A stretch of 64,000 bases of DNA from Bacillota bacterium. Lineage in GTDB: Bacteria; Bacillota; Clostridia; Oscillospirales; Ruminococcaceae. Of the stretch, positions 1-8,240 are shown piece after piece. The position numbers were made by a program, and so were the translations under genes. Where the stretch lies: NCBI GenBank assembly GCA_023396215.1, contig JAEWWW010000106.1:1-64000 (forward strand), written 5' to 3'. Every line of letters begins with the position of its first letter. Positions within the stretch are counted from its first letter, which is position 1. The notes beneath the pieces were generated by a model, which made no database searches, was not told where the DNA came from, and worked only from the letters and a program-made list of their open reading frames with translations.

Positions 1-649
1 TGATGTAATGGACCCGTCCCTTTTCCCCCAGATAAAGACCGGCAGTTTCTAGGATGGATTGTGCCAGTTGCAGTTCTGTGTTTGCACGGACCGGTTCGAG
101 CTGTGCATGTTGCCCTTCCTCTGTTACGAACTTATTTGCAACCAGTTGCGTGGCTAACGCCCATTTAACCTTTTTGCTGCCGGGGCGGGCGGCGGGTTCT
201 CGCTTGAACATGGGTGGAGAATTCAGGAGGTCATCATATCCGTGCTCAATCAACTCTTTTATCGCTGGGTTTCTGGGACTAATACGAACGCTATGAAATG
301 CTTTTTTGTAATGGCGCTTGGGCAGCCACCGGGCTGTGCCATATTGACCTTGACCATCTGCATAGGGTGTTTGTATATCTGGAGTTACCCATGTCATATT
401 TGACCGATATTTGAGGTAATTTTGTGTAAAGACGATGTACCCAATCAAGCAGAGAAATCCGCATAAAAAGAGGAGAAAAAAGCTTCGTACTCCCTTGATT
501 GATAAATCAGAAAACAGTAAGGGCAGCGACCAGGTTATCCCTGTGAAGCTGCCCGTCAAAAAGTAATGCGAAAAGCTTGCTAAAACCAACGCTACATATG
601 CGCTAAGAAGTGCTGCAGCGCCGGTGGCGATTACCTGTGATTTTTTCAT
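1..649 (-). CDS. VirD4/TraG-type coupling protein, N-terminal part (cut by window edge)
   Basis: An open frame runs from an ATG at 649 off the left edge of the window (216 residues visible), so no stop is seen. The N-terminus holds two likely membrane segments (about residues 7-30 and 55-75). They are followed by a cytosolic segment with GQYGTARWL near residue 100, resembling the (H)G(S/T)ARW motif that precedes the ATPase domain of VirD4/TraG coupling proteins in clostridial conjugative elements. Such proteins bring the relaxase-DNA complex to the type IV secretion channel at the inner membrane. The Walker motifs would lie outside the window, so the call rests on the N-terminal layout and on the neighbouring transfer genes. 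The start lies 5 bases after the stop of the upstream gene, which suggests coupled translation. Confidence 0.6.
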   Translation of the reverse strand, partial: MKKSQVIATGAAALLSAYVALVLASFSHYFLTGSFTGITWSLPLLFSDLSIKGVRSFFLLFLCGFLCLIGYIVFTQNYLKYRSNMTWVTPDIQTPYADGQGQYGTARWLPKRHYKKAFHSVRISPRNPAIKELIEHGYDDLLNSPPMFKREPAARPGSKKVKWALATQLVANKFVTEEGQHAQLEPVRANTELQLAQSILETAGLYLGEKGRVHYI

Positions 650-654
650 ACTCT

Positions 655-1245
655 TTATAGCTCCATTTCTTCATCCTCGTATTCGTAGTTGATACAGCTA
701 TCCAGTGACATCTGTGCTTTGAAATCATCCTCCTTTAACTCTTCCACGAAAACTTTTGCCGAACGTAGATATAATTCGGGGTTATCGTGTCGGCGCATAA
801 TAACATAATCATTATTCATAATGGCATCCCTGAGGGAGGAAACATATCGAAGGATACCACTGGCAATGGCGGCCTTGTGTTCATTTCCGATGCTCTTGAC
901 CACCGATGCAATCTTCCGAAAGTTGGCGTCGCTTTCATAGGCCTTAAGGGCATGTTTGGCGTTGTCCCTTATTTCGTCCCGCCTAGCCATATAGTCTTTA
1001 TCTACCTCTGGGGGTATTGGGAGGTCAAAAGCATCGGGAAGCGGAAATTCGTGCTTTGATGCAAGCTCGGCTATCCGCTTCCCGTAATGTAAAATGTGAT
1101 TGTGCACAAGATTTAAGTTTACGCCATCCGGCCATGCCGGGTCGTTGGCTCCATGTCGATAGATTTCGTTCCAACGGTCGTATGAACTCATTAGTTTTTT
1201 TATCAGGTCCTCATACTCCGCTTCTGGGGTCTTTTTTTTTCTCAT
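655..1245 (-). CDS. Hypothetical element protein, 196 aa
   Basis: The family is not recognised. The start chosen is the ATG at 1245 because AGGTG lies 6 bases upstream; further in-frame starts exist at 1251 and 1284. The protein is soluble, highly charged and predicted mostly helical, with an acidic C-terminus (EYEDEEMEL) and no signal peptide or membrane segment. It begins 21 bases after a 19-bp palindrome that recurs in front of three other genes of the element, so it may share regulation with the partition block. It is translated just ahead of the coupling-protein gene. A cytoplasmic accessory role in transfer is a guess from position only. Confidence 0.6.
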   Translation of the reverse strand: MRKKKTPEAEYEDLIKKLMSSYDRWNEIYRHGANDPAWPDGVNLNLVHNHILHYGKRIAELASKHEFPLPDAFDLPIPPEVDKDYMARRDEIRDNAKHALKAYESDANFRKIASVVKSIGNEHKAAIASGILRYVSSLRDAIMNNDYVIMRRHDNPELYLRSAKVFVEELKEDDFKAQMSLDSCINYEYEDEEMEL

Positions 1246-1266
1246 AAGCATCACCTGTTTTATTTT

Positions 1267-1285
1267 TGTGCCAACCGTTGGCACA
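1267..1285. promoter_or_regulatory. 19-bp palindrome, copy 1
   Basis: TGTGCCAACCGTTGGCACA: 9-bp perfect arms around a single central C. It lies between the stop of the tryptophan-rich protein gene and the start at 1245. The same 19 bases occur at 28370, 30165 and 30927. Unlike the others, this copy is not followed by a T-run on the minus strand, which argues that the conserved element is a protein-binding site rather than a terminator. Confidence 0.75.
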
Positions 1286-1289
1286 AATA

Positions 1290-3050
1290 CTAACTGAAAC
1301 TATCCGGTCTGATATGCCAATCGTCATAAACGTTGCCGTCTATCATGACATAATCAGAGCCAGAATAATATAATTGGCCCACCGGGGTCCAGACGTCAAG
1401 AACCTGCGTTGCCACCTCGTACCGGGTATTATCTGGATACCAGATGGGGGAGAAGTGGACAGGATTTTGCCACTGCGAAAAAGGGTTGGCCTTTAGCCGC
1501 CAATCGGCATCCCAATCTATCCGCCGCGTGGGTTCAAGCAGCCGGTTGTAGGTTTCGTATCCGAATTCGGGAAAAACCGCCTGCACATTTTGCACAGGGG
1601 TCACATCCTGATTATTGCCTCCGGTGATGGTAACTCTGGTTTCAATGTCCACATTGATACCATAAGCCGATTTCATCCACCATACGGTGCCGACCTTATT
1701 CGCCGTAGGGACACGCTCATCTGGGGATACCATTGTTTTTGCGTATAGAGTAGCTCGATGTGGAATCCAGTCATAATCCCACCAGCCGTTATCGACCCAG
1801 CTGCCGTTATCCTCCCAATATCCTTCGCCGAGTTCTTCGCCGGGAACCCACTCCCAATCGCTATCCCATTCCCAATTTTCGTGCCACCAGGCATCCCAGA
1901 CTCCCCAAGAGGCCGATGTGCTATTACCCCATGATTTTACCGAGGGTAGCCGCCAGCTGTTGTTACGGTCAGTTCCAACGGGGTTAGGAGGCGTATTCTC
2001 TGTAAACTCTGTGATGCGGCAGGTCAAGGTTGATTTTGACAGACTACCTCTGTTGGAGCTAACCGAAATATTAATGGTGGTGGGCGCTGCCGGCGTTCTC
2101 CATTTTACCCAGACCAGCTGCTCTTCGTAAGGTGGCAAAACAAAGGTTTTGGAGTAGTTGCCCACGCCGGGGATGGAAAATGTGACACGAGCATGGTCGT
2201 CAGGGTTTATTTCATTTCCTCCTGTAGATACCCAGACTGCCGATATTACATCGGTGTTGGTATGATATTCGTAATCAGGCAAATCACTCCCTTCCGGAGG
2301 TGGCCCCTCCAGCTCGTTGAAACGGACAATGCCAAGGCCGAGGGAGGAAATAATCTGCACGTTGGACACGAAGTTGCTTGCTGATCCGGACCATGCCGGG
2401 AAGCCCAGCTCATCAAATTCCAAAAACATGGCCAGCGGTAGATTTTTATGGGTCAGGTTCCCCAGCTTGGCCCGAAGGTCACCGTTGGTCATCTGGTCGT
2501 ACAGGGCGGCTTCGTGGGCGGTTGCAGCCATCTTGATGCCCATATAGGTAAAATAGGCGATAGGCTCTATAAGGAGCTTGTAGTCGCCGCTGATGAGGGT
2601 TTCATAGGGGATGCCAGTTTCTTGGGCAATGTTTTCAATTACAAACCTGTCTGTAAAATAGGATTTAATGGCAACGATATTTGATCCTCCGCTAGAACTG
2701 ACAATGCTAGGTAGAGGTTGCGCAGGACTAGCGTATAAGTAAGGCGTTCCCATTTGGGGGCTAAGGCTACTACCATTTCGGTAATCCAGTTTGCTACGTT
2801 TCCCAAAGTGAACATCCATAGGAGAGTTGATGTGTGTAAAATCTACTGGCAGCTTGGCTGGGCTATTGCCACTAGCTCTAACTACCGTAATACGCACACC
2901 GTCATTCCCAACTTGCCATACGTTGCTGCCATCACCGCTGCCCATATCTCCACCGCCGCCGTCCATGTTACCGTCGCCATCAGATAGGCAGATAAAGGTC
3001 ATATTGAATGAAAGAGCCAAGGCAACAATGATAGCCATAATACGCTTCAT
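1290..3050 (-). CDS. Secreted tryptophan-rich protein, 586 aa
   Basis: No family was recognised. A signal peptide is evident (MKRIMAIIVALALSFNMTF), followed by a Gly/Asp-rich stretch (residues about 24-45), so export is likely. The middle (about 250-360) has a beta-rich, Ig-like feel. Residues about 380-430 are extraordinary: roughly 13 tryptophans in about 50 residues, mixed with Asp/Glu/Gly. The start has a good ribosome site (AAAGGAG) just upstream. It is preceded by a terminator hairpin at 3066-3099, so it may have its own promoter or depend on readthrough. Its place beside the coupling protein and other secreted proteins suggests a surface role in mating contact; that role is inference. 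Confidence 0.7.
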   Translation of the reverse strand: MKRIMAIIVALALSFNMTFICLSDGDGNMDGGGGDMGSGDGSNVWQVGNDGVRITVVRASGNSPAKLPVDFTHINSPMDVHFGKRSKLDYRNGSSLSPQMGTPYLYASPAQPLPSIVSSSGGSNIVAIKSYFTDRFVIENIAQETGIPYETLISGDYKLLIEPIAYFTYMGIKMAATAHEAALYDQMTNGDLRAKLGNLTHKNLPLAMFLEFDELGFPAWSGSASNFVSNVQIISSLGLGIVRFNELEGPPPEGSDLPDYEYHTNTDVISAVWVSTGGNEINPDDHARVTFSIPGVGNYSKTFVLPPYEEQLVWVKWRTPAAPTTINISVSSNRGSLSKSTLTCRITEFTENTPPNPVGTDRNNSWRLPSVKSWGNSTSASWGVWDAWWHENWEWDSDWEWVPGEELGEGYWEDNGSWVDNGWWDYDWIPHRATLYAKTMVSPDERVPTANKVGTVWWMKSAYGINVDIETRVTITGGNNQDVTPVQNVQAVFPEFGYETYNRLLEPTRRIDWDADWRLKANPFSQWQNPVHFSPIWYPDNTRYEVATQVLDVWTPVGQLYYSGSDYVMIDGNVYDDWHIRPDSFS

Positions 3051-3065
3051 TTAATTCTCCTTTCT

Positions 3066-3099
3066 GAAAAAGAAAAGGATGCAACCGAAGCTGCATCCT
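3066..3099 (-). terminator. Rho-independent terminator
   Basis: AGGATGCA (3076-3083) pairs with TGCATCCT (3092-3099). On the minus strand the stem is followed by CTTTTCTTTTT, the usual U-rich tail. It follows the DUF6550-like gene. Confidence 0.7.
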
Positions 3100-3115
3100 C
3101 ATTTGCTTTAGTGGC

Positions 3116-3637
3116 TTACATTATGCCAACTTTTTCCCCACTTAAAGCATCACCTTGATTTCCGACAGAGTGTCCCTCACTCCCACTCGGTGTTACCCAA
3201 CCAAAACCGGGGAGATAAACCTGTCCGCTGCTGTTCTTATCGCCACCCTTGGGTGTGGTATCCTTTGGCTCTGCAGGTGGAGTGTATTCCGGGGGCTTCT
3301 TAGGGTCAGTCAGCTGGCCTTCGTCTTCGATGGAGGGTTTTTCCGGTTCCTCCGGCTTGCTCCAATCGTTGGCCACAGTCTGGTTGCCCTCCCCATCCTC
3401 CGTAATGATAACAGAAGTGGTCTTATCTTCATCCTGTGGCTTTACTACTTCGGGAACATTACCCTTAATCTCATAATTGTTTATATCAAATTCAGGTTTG
3501 GAACTTTCTTGGGCAGGGACGGGCGGCATCAGCTTTTGCTCGTTTTCAGCGGTAAAGAGAACCCATCCACTGACAGCGGCACACAAAACAACCGCAGCTG
3601 ACAAAATCCAAACAGCAATTCGGGTTTCTTTTTTCAC
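3116..3637 (-). CDS. DUF6550-like membrane-anchored protein, 173 aa
   Basis: The start is GTG after AAAGGAG. Residues about 7-30 form one membrane segment. The rest is an extracytoplasmic, Pro/Glu/Lys-rich low-complexity stalk, ending in a small Gly-rich motif (about residues 140-155, LPGFGWVTPSG). This layout matches what I recall as DUF6550 proteins of clostridial conjugative elements, whose function is not known. It is bounded by a terminator downstream and the toxin-antitoxin locus upstream, so it is probably transcribed alone. Family assignment is from memory of composition and motif and is moderately sure. Confidence 0.6.
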   Translation of the reverse strand: MKKETRIAVWILSAAVVLCAAVSGWVLFTAENEQKLMPPVPAQESSKPEFDINNYEIKGNVPEVVKPQDEDKTTSVIITEDGEGNQTVANDWSKPEEPEKPSIEDEGQLTDPKKPPEYTPPAEPKDTTPKGGDKNSSGQVYLPGFGWVTPSGSEGHSVGNQGDALSGEKVGIM

Positions 3638-3773
3638 CGTGCATCGCTCCTTTCATGCGTCATGTGCAGGGAAAAGTATATGCTTTTAATTACCTAAATT
3701 ATACCATAAAGTCACAGATAAAGCAAGTAAAAATGGCTTATTTATGCGGATTTTATGACATTTGAATAGGCGT

Positions 3774-3802
3774 TTGACAGGCTGCATAATGTGGCATATA
3801 AT
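3774..3802 (+). promoter_or_regulatory. Consensus promoter of the antisense RNA
   Basis: TTGACA at 3774-3779 and TATAAT at 3797-3802 are separated by exactly 17 bases. This is a perfect sigma-A consensus on the plus strand, although the surrounding genes are all on the minus strand. It drives no ORF of note but leads straight to the hairpin terminator at 3850-3894. Confidence 0.85.
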
Positions 3803-3808
3803 ATAAGC

Positions 3809-3894
3809 AAGAGGACTGCCCGAAAACGGCTGGCCCTGTGAGAAGATTAAGATAACCGTCCCTACTTAGCCGAGGGGACGGTTATCTGCTTTTT
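3809..3894 (+). ncRNA. Putative antitoxin small RNA (type I)
   Basis: A transcript of about 85 nt is predicted from the perfect promoter to the T-run of the terminator. Its 3' end overlaps the last codons and the 3' untranslated region of the small hydrophobic ORF on the other strand. This is the convergent, 3'-overlapping arrangement known for TxpA/RatA-type and similar type I systems of Firmicutes. The RNA would base-pair with the toxin mRNA tail. The transcription start is estimated, not observed. Confidence 0.6.
3850..3894 (+). terminator. Terminator shared by antitoxin RNA and toxin mRNA
   Basis: A 13-bp stem (3850-3862 with 875-887 of the same kilobase) around an 11-12 nt loop is followed by GCTTTTTA on the plus strand. 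On the minus strand the tail is less U-rich, so plus-strand termination is the stronger. Confidence 0.75.
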
Positions 3895-3947
3895 ATGGTG
3901 ACTATCGTAAATAGCACCAGACAAAGTACGATAATTATGTACTCCAT
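3882..3947 (-). CDS. Candidate type I toxin, 21-aa hydrophobic peptide
   Basis: The ORF starts at an ATG with a strong ribosome site (GGGGGTGG, ending 5 bases upstream) and codes 21 residues. It begins MEYIIIVLCLVLF and ends with a basic tail (TIKSR). One membrane segment with a positive C-terminus is the hallmark of holin-like/Ibs-like type I toxins. The ribosome site is buried in a 10-bp hairpin (3953-3976). A promoter (TTGCCT, 18 bases, TAATAT) lies at 4009-4038, and the opposite strand encodes a consensus-promoter RNA overlapping the 3' end. The peptide is shorter than most Hol_Tox proteins (about 25-35 aa), and upstream in-frame GTGs could add three residues. Toxicity is inferred. Confidence 0.6.
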   Translation of the reverse strand: MEYIIIVLCLVLFTIVTIKSR

Positions 3948-3952
3948 CAGCA

Positions 3953-3976
3953 CCACCCCCTTTCTCAAGGGAGTGG
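3953..3976 (-). promoter_or_regulatory. Hairpin hiding the toxin ribosome site
   Basis: On the minus strand CCACTCCCTT, a GAGA (GNRA) tetraloop and AAGGGGGTGG form a 10-bp stem with one G-U pair. The 3' arm is the Shine-Dalgarno sequence of the 21-aa peptide. Sequestration of the ribosome site in the primary transcript is a standard safeguard of type I toxins. Confidence 0.65.
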
Positions 3977-4008
3977 CCAACCGTCCACTGCAGACCTCTT
4001 GCAGTCAG

Positions 4009-4038
4009 ATATTACCACAACACAGCTTGTTTAGGCAA
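4009..4038 (-). promoter_or_regulatory. Probable toxin promoter
   Basis: On the minus strand TTGCCT (4038-4033) and TAATAT (4014-4009) are 18 bases apart. They lie directly downstream of the stop of the RCC1-repeat gene (4049), so the toxin would have its own transcript with a 5' leader of about 55 nt containing the sequestering hairpin. Confidence 0.5.
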
Positions 4039-4048
4039 GGGAGAAGGG

Positions 4049-7039
4049 TCATTGTTTTTGCTCTGCAGCCAATCTGCTTCGTAGTCTTTCAATTTCGTCG
4101 TTGGCTGCATTGTTGTCATCGAACAATCGATTGTATTCCTGTGTCAATACGGTATGCTCGTGAAGCAAGTCCTCGACTCCTATTTTGCCCGGGGCAGCAG
4201 CTACAGCATGATTTTTTTTGCCTGAGATTATAAAATAGATGGGGATTAAGATAAGCATTAAGAGAAACACAACTGAAAGCACGGTCAGAAGGACAACTAC
4301 GGGGGCGCTTGCCTTATTCTGCGCTGCAGGCTGCGGCAAGAAAGCGGCCAGCTCCCCCGGCAAAGTAATGTTAAAATTAATGTCTTTACTGCCCTGCTGG
4401 CTGCCCACCAGTTGGAGCATTGCAGCCATGAGCTGGTCATTGCTGTTCCCGGTGCTGCTGCCGTAGCTCGGCTGCTGGGCCAGTAGAGCCATCAAGACAG
4501 GGTTTAAGCCATCGATGCCGCTGCTGCCCTCGCTTAAGCCGAGCAGCCTTGCAATATCCACGGCAGCCAATCCGTCGCTGCTGCTATTATTATTTAGCAA
4601 GGCGGCCAGCTCGGCGGCAGTCATACCTTTGTTGCTTGCCAGCAGGGCGGCCAGCTCGGACGCTGACAATCCTTTGTTGCCGCCCAGCGCGGCCAACAGG
4701 GCCAGCAGCTGCTCGTTGCTCATGCCACTACCCCCGCCGTTACCACTACCATTATTGTCAGGGTCGGTGTCGGTGCCGCCCCCGCCGCCTACCACATCGT
4801 TGTAGCTGATAATACGGGTGGAGGATACATTGCCAGCCTTATCCTTAGCGGTGATGGCGATGGTTTCGCCGAGTGTGAGGGTGTATGTATGCACATTGGT
4901 GGCCACCCGCAGGCCATTGATGTAAATGCCCTCCATGCCGCTGCCGGTGTCCTCTGCGATAATGGTTACTTGCTTTTTTGTAGCGTTGGGAATAATATCC
5001 ACGGTCGGTGGAGTGGTGTCATTGCCGGGTGATGTAGGGATTTTGACGGTGATATCATCAGTGATAATAGACGAGCTATAGTCACCCACATAATTGAGCG
5101 ACCGCACGGCATATGCAATGCTCTCCCAATCCGGCGAAATGCTATCCACATACTGCGTTTCGGGGCCGTTGTAGATAACCTGGTTGCCAGTGGCTGCTGA
5201 CCCCACGCCCTCGGTATCACCCTCGGTCGTGGTCTGCTGTACAATCTCACCACTACCGTATACCACGGTGCGGGTCAGCTCATATGATACAGCATCGGGC
5301 ACCTCGTCCCACACCACCGTCACAGTATTGCCCGCCTCGGCCTCGTTGGGGACTTCGACCTTTGTAGGCGGCTTCGGTGGCTCTGCTGTGTAACTAAATT
5401 TGACATTGGGATTTTCGGTGGGGGTGTTGATGGTGGCCGAGCTATCATAGTCGGCACCCAACCCGGCCTGTCCCTTAAGGTTACTGCCGCTGACATATAC
5501 CTTGCCATCAGAGGCAATGTAATAGGTGGTGTCCCTGCCGGATACCACATTGATAATATCTTTGTCCTGCAGGGTGGTAATTTGGGTGGGGGTGGCTATG
5601 GTGATGGGTGCGCCCTCAATACCAGCCTTATTGTAGGCATTATCGCCATAAGCGTGTATCTTGCCATCACTCCACCGCATATAGGTGGTGTTGCGCACCA
5701 CATCCAGCCCCAGCAGGTCAACGTTATTATCCAGCTTGCGTTGAGTTATTAAGTCGTTCACAAAGGCAAGCTCCACCGGCTCTGCGCTGGCTGCAAGGCT
5801 GCCCAACTGCTTTTTGTCAGCAGCACCCCAGCCATAGTATTTGCCGCCTGCATAAGCTACAGCGTGGCTGCTGCCGGTCATCAAATTATTAAGGCTATCG
5901 GATAGTTTCAACAAATGGGTATTCTTCATTACTGGTTCTGTGTACAGATTCCAAGTTTGATTCGCCTTGTTATCGTAACCAATTATATCAAGTGCCACCC
6001 CATATTGGTTTTCATCATTATTCCGCAACCTAATGCTTAGAGTGCTATTATTGCTTGCGGTCACTGTTACTTGTTCCCCCGTAAATGTCCCGGAATGATT
6101 ATATAATGTAGCATAGAAAGTCCTGCTGGGATAGAAATATGATACTCGTACCGTATAAGTAGTGTGCGGTGGTGGCGGCGGTTCAGATTGGGTAGCGGGT
6201 ATAGGGTATAATCCACTATTAAGGTTGGTGGGCGTTAATTTATTGGGCATAGCAATGTGCTTAGTACTTTCTGTGGTAGTTTGCTCGGTTTTATTTCCAC
6301 CACTATCTTGTGTCTGGGTTTTAGTGGTCTGCTTATACTGCACTTGTAACCCTGCCGCAGTGCTGGACAGGTTTCCCCAGCCCACTAAATCACCAGATAG
6401 GTTGCAGTACAGGACATAATCGACGCCAACCCAGAGGGTATCAACATCGGCTGCATCTACAACCTTGGTGGGTTTAAAAACGTTGGTGGTGGTATTGTTA
6501 CCGCACTGGGCTTTATCATTTTTACCCCATGTGTAGATATGGCCATCAAAGGATTCTGCCAATGCGAATTCGGCGCTCTCGTTGATGTGTAAGCGGTTAA
6601 AGGGGGTATCCGGGTTTACCAATGTCCATTCGGCGCGGGGGTTGGTGTCATTGAGGCCCAGCCTGCCGTTATCCCCTTTGCCTGCGGCGTACAGGTCACC
6701 ATTTGTAAGCAGGATAAAGCTGCTGTCTTGTATGACGGCCAGCTGCTTGATGGGGGCCTTATCGGCAAAAAATGTTATCTCTTGCGGGGTATTAAACTGC
6801 TTGGGGGCCTCGGCCCCCAGCCCCAGCTGGCCGTGGGTGTTATCCCCCCAGCCAAGCAGGCGGCCATCAGCTCGTAACATCAACACATGGTTGTCTGCCA
6901 CAAATTGTGCCACTCGTTCATCGCCGCTATCAGCGGCGGCCACATAGTATGTGCCGCCGGGTGGCAACACGCTGGCAAACAGAGAGGCAATAAGCATAAA
7001 TGCCAGCAGACGCCGCTTAAAAGATTGCTTCATGTTCAT
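4049..7039 (-). CDS. Surface protein with RCC1-like repeats, C-terminal membrane anchor
   Basis: About 996 aa from the ATG at 7039, chosen because AAAGGATG precedes it (an earlier in-frame ATG exists at 7066). A signal peptide is followed by several RCC1/Alpha-tubulin-suppressor-like repeats (LLGWGDNTHGQLGLG, LYAAGKGDNGRLGLN, IYTWGKNDKAQCG, and others up to about residue 530). Next are a fibronectin-III-like segment (about 560-660) and another beta domain (about 670-740). After these come a Gly/Asn linker and a helical tract with repeated ELAALL motifs (about 760-830). A transmembrane helix near 915-940 and a short cytoplasmic coiled-coil tail end the protein. RCC1 repeats usually fold as a seven-bladed propeller for protein binding. 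A role in donor-recipient adhesion is inferred from the element context. A terminator upstream (7109-7145) implies its own promoter. Confidence 0.8.
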   Translation of the reverse strand: MNMKQSFKRRLLAFMLIASLFASVLPPGGTYYVAAADSGDERVAQFVADNHVLMLRADGRLLGWGDNTHGQLGLGAEAPKQFNTPQEITFFADKAPIKQLAVIQDSSFILLTNGDLYAAGKGDNGRLGLNDTNPRAEWTLVNPDTPFNRLHINESAEFALAESFDGHIYTWGKNDKAQCGNNTTTNVFKPTKVVDAADVDTLWVGVDYVLYCNLSGDLVGWGNLSSTAAGLQVQYKQTTKTQTQDSGGNKTEQTTTESTKHIAMPNKLTPTNLNSGLYPIPATQSEPPPPPHTTYTVRVSYFYPSRTFYATLYNHSGTFTGEQVTVTASNNSTLSIRLRNNDENQYGVALDIIGYDNKANQTWNLYTEPVMKNTHLLKLSDSLNNLMTGSSHAVAYAGGKYYGWGAADKKQLGSLAASAEPVELAFVNDLITQRKLDNNVDLLGLDVVRNTTYMRWSDGKIHAYGDNAYNKAGIEGAPITIATPTQITTLQDKDIINVVSGRDTTYYIASDGKVYVSGSNLKGQAGLGADYDSSATINTPTENPNVKFSYTAEPPKPPTKVEVPNEAEAGNTVTVVWDEVPDAVSYELTRTVVYGSGEIVQQTTTEGDTEGVGSAATGNQVIYNGPETQYVDSISPDWESIAYAVRSLNYVGDYSSSIITDDITVKIPTSPGNDTTPPTVDIIPNATKKQVTIIAEDTGSGMEGIYINGLRVATNVHTYTLTLGETIAITAKDKAGNVSSTRIISYNDVVGGGGGTDTDPDNNGSGNGGGSGMSNEQLLALLAALGGNKGLSASELAALLASNKGMTAAELAALLNNNSSSDGLAAVDIARLLGLSEGSSGIDGLNPVLMALLAQQPSYGSSTGNSNDQLMAAMLQLVGSQQGSKDINFNITLPGELAAFLPQPAAQNKASAPVVVLLTVLSVVFLLMLILIPIYFIISGKKNHAVAAAPGKIGVEDLLHEHTVLTQEYNRLFDDNNAANDEIERLRSRLAAEQKQ

Positions 7040-7108
7040 TTTGTTCATCCTTTCATTTTGTCGCATTAGGTACTGGATGAAGCTTCGTATCCATTACCTT
7101 TGTCTATG

Positions 7109-7145
7109 TAAAAAGGCCATGAACCGATAAACAGCTCATGGCCTT
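7109..7145 (-). terminator. Rho-independent terminator
   Basis: AAGGCCATGA (7113-7122) pairs with TCATGGCCTT (7136-7145). On the minus strand the stem runs into TTTTTAC. It closes the radical SAM transcript ahead of the surface protein gene. Confidence 0.75.
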
Positions 7146-7229
7146 GAATATTCGGGGGAAAGGTGGGCGGGCAGCCCACCACAGCAATGCAGCGAAGGGA
7201 AAAAGAAAGCGGCTGAAACTCAGTCGCTT

Positions 7230-8189
7230 TTAATATCCTCCACGGAATTCTGAAAAGCTTTCCGTACTGCGAAAAATTCGCTTGTTGTTAACCCACCTTT
7301 GCAGTCTATGAGTTTCGATAAAATGCTCAATTTGATGATGTGTAAACTTGGGCAACAGCTCCTGCAGCGGCCTTAACAGACCCTTTGAATCTACAAACGC
7401 TCCCTTATTATAAATCATAATAAATGGCGTAAACCCTAGCGCTCTTAATGTGTATACCCGATGCAAATCCTGTTCATGGGTACTCCCATAGTTTGTGAGG
7501 ACATAGACTGTTTTTTTGCGGTAATCTTTGCAGGTGGTGAGTTGCTGAAACAACTGAAAATGCGGGGTCAAATCTTCCGCTGGGTTATCCCAAGCAAAAT
7601 GGATTGCTTCAGTTTTCACCTTGTTGAGTAAACGAATATTATCAGAGGCGACCAATCGTATATCAAGGCCCTGAGTAAAATCTATCCATGCTCCAGATAA
7701 CGCAAGCTGGGATAACAGGTTTTCATGTTCCTGACACGCCAAAAGGTTGGGGTCAAGCAACTTGATAATCTTTGTTCCCCGCCAAAAATCCGAAAGGTCG
7801 GCGACACGTTGGGAGCTGCGGCCCTCTTTCTGTGACACGACGCAGAAAGCACACGACCGGGGGCAACCCCTCGTTAGAAATCCATAGGCTTCCTTATGGT
7901 GCGGATACAGTGTATAGTCTGGGTATAAATGCTCAATCTCTGACGGCAACTTGTTTTCGAGGCCGTATCCCGTGCCGCCACAGAACACTGCATCAGCATT
8001 GATGCAGGTGTTTTCATCGGGGGAATATTCCTCAGTAAAAACCTTTGCTTGATACACTGCATCGTAATGCTTAAAGCCGTCCCACCACTCCACAGTATCA
8101 CCCAAAGCCTTATGGTGCGCCGAAATTTTCATAAGGGCAAGATTTGGAAAGTTGTGACCATCGACATCAATCAGACCTATTTTTGCGAT
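7230..8189 (-). CDS. Radical SAM protein, apparent AUC start
   Basis: The CxxxCxxC cluster motif (RGCPRSCAFC, about residue 107) marks a radical SAM enzyme, which uses a [4Fe-4S] cluster and S-adenosylmethionine. Similar proteins are recurrent in phages and conjugative elements; their substrate is unknown to me. The first ATG is at 8132. The frame stays open upstream and encodes a plausible conserved N-terminus, AKIGLIDVDGHNFPNLAL. This would begin at codon ATC (8189-8187), 7 bases after a perfect GGAGG. No ATG, GTG or TTG lies in frame there, so I give the extended form (319 aa) with an AUC start or a mutated AUG. The alternative is a 300-aa protein from 8132. It follows the SSB and 50-aa genes. 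Confidence 0.7.
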   Translation of the reverse strand: MAKIGLIDVDGHNFPNLALMKISAHHKALGDTVEWWDGFKHYDAVYQAKVFTEEYSPDENTCINADAVFCGGTGYGLENKLPSEIEHLYPDYTLYPHHKEAYGFLTRGCPRSCAFCVVSQKEGRSSQRVADLSDFWRGTKIIKLLDPNLLACQEHENLLSQLALSGAWIDFTQGLDIRLVASDNIRLLNKVKTEAIHFAWDNPAEDLTPHFQLFQQLTTCKDYRKKTVYVLTNYGSTHEQDLHRVYTLRALGFTPFIMIYNKGAFVDSKGLLRPLQELLPKFTHHQIEHFIETHRLQRWVNNKRIFRSTESFSEFRGGY

Positions 8190-8240
8190 ATGCTCACCTC
8201 CTTGCGATGAAAGGAAAATAGCAGTGGCTAATTAGCCGCT

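Noticed and set aside
3895..4233. 112-codon plus-strand frame over the toxin locus
   Set aside because: Runs antisense through the toxin and the end of the RCC1 gene; lacks a ribosome site.
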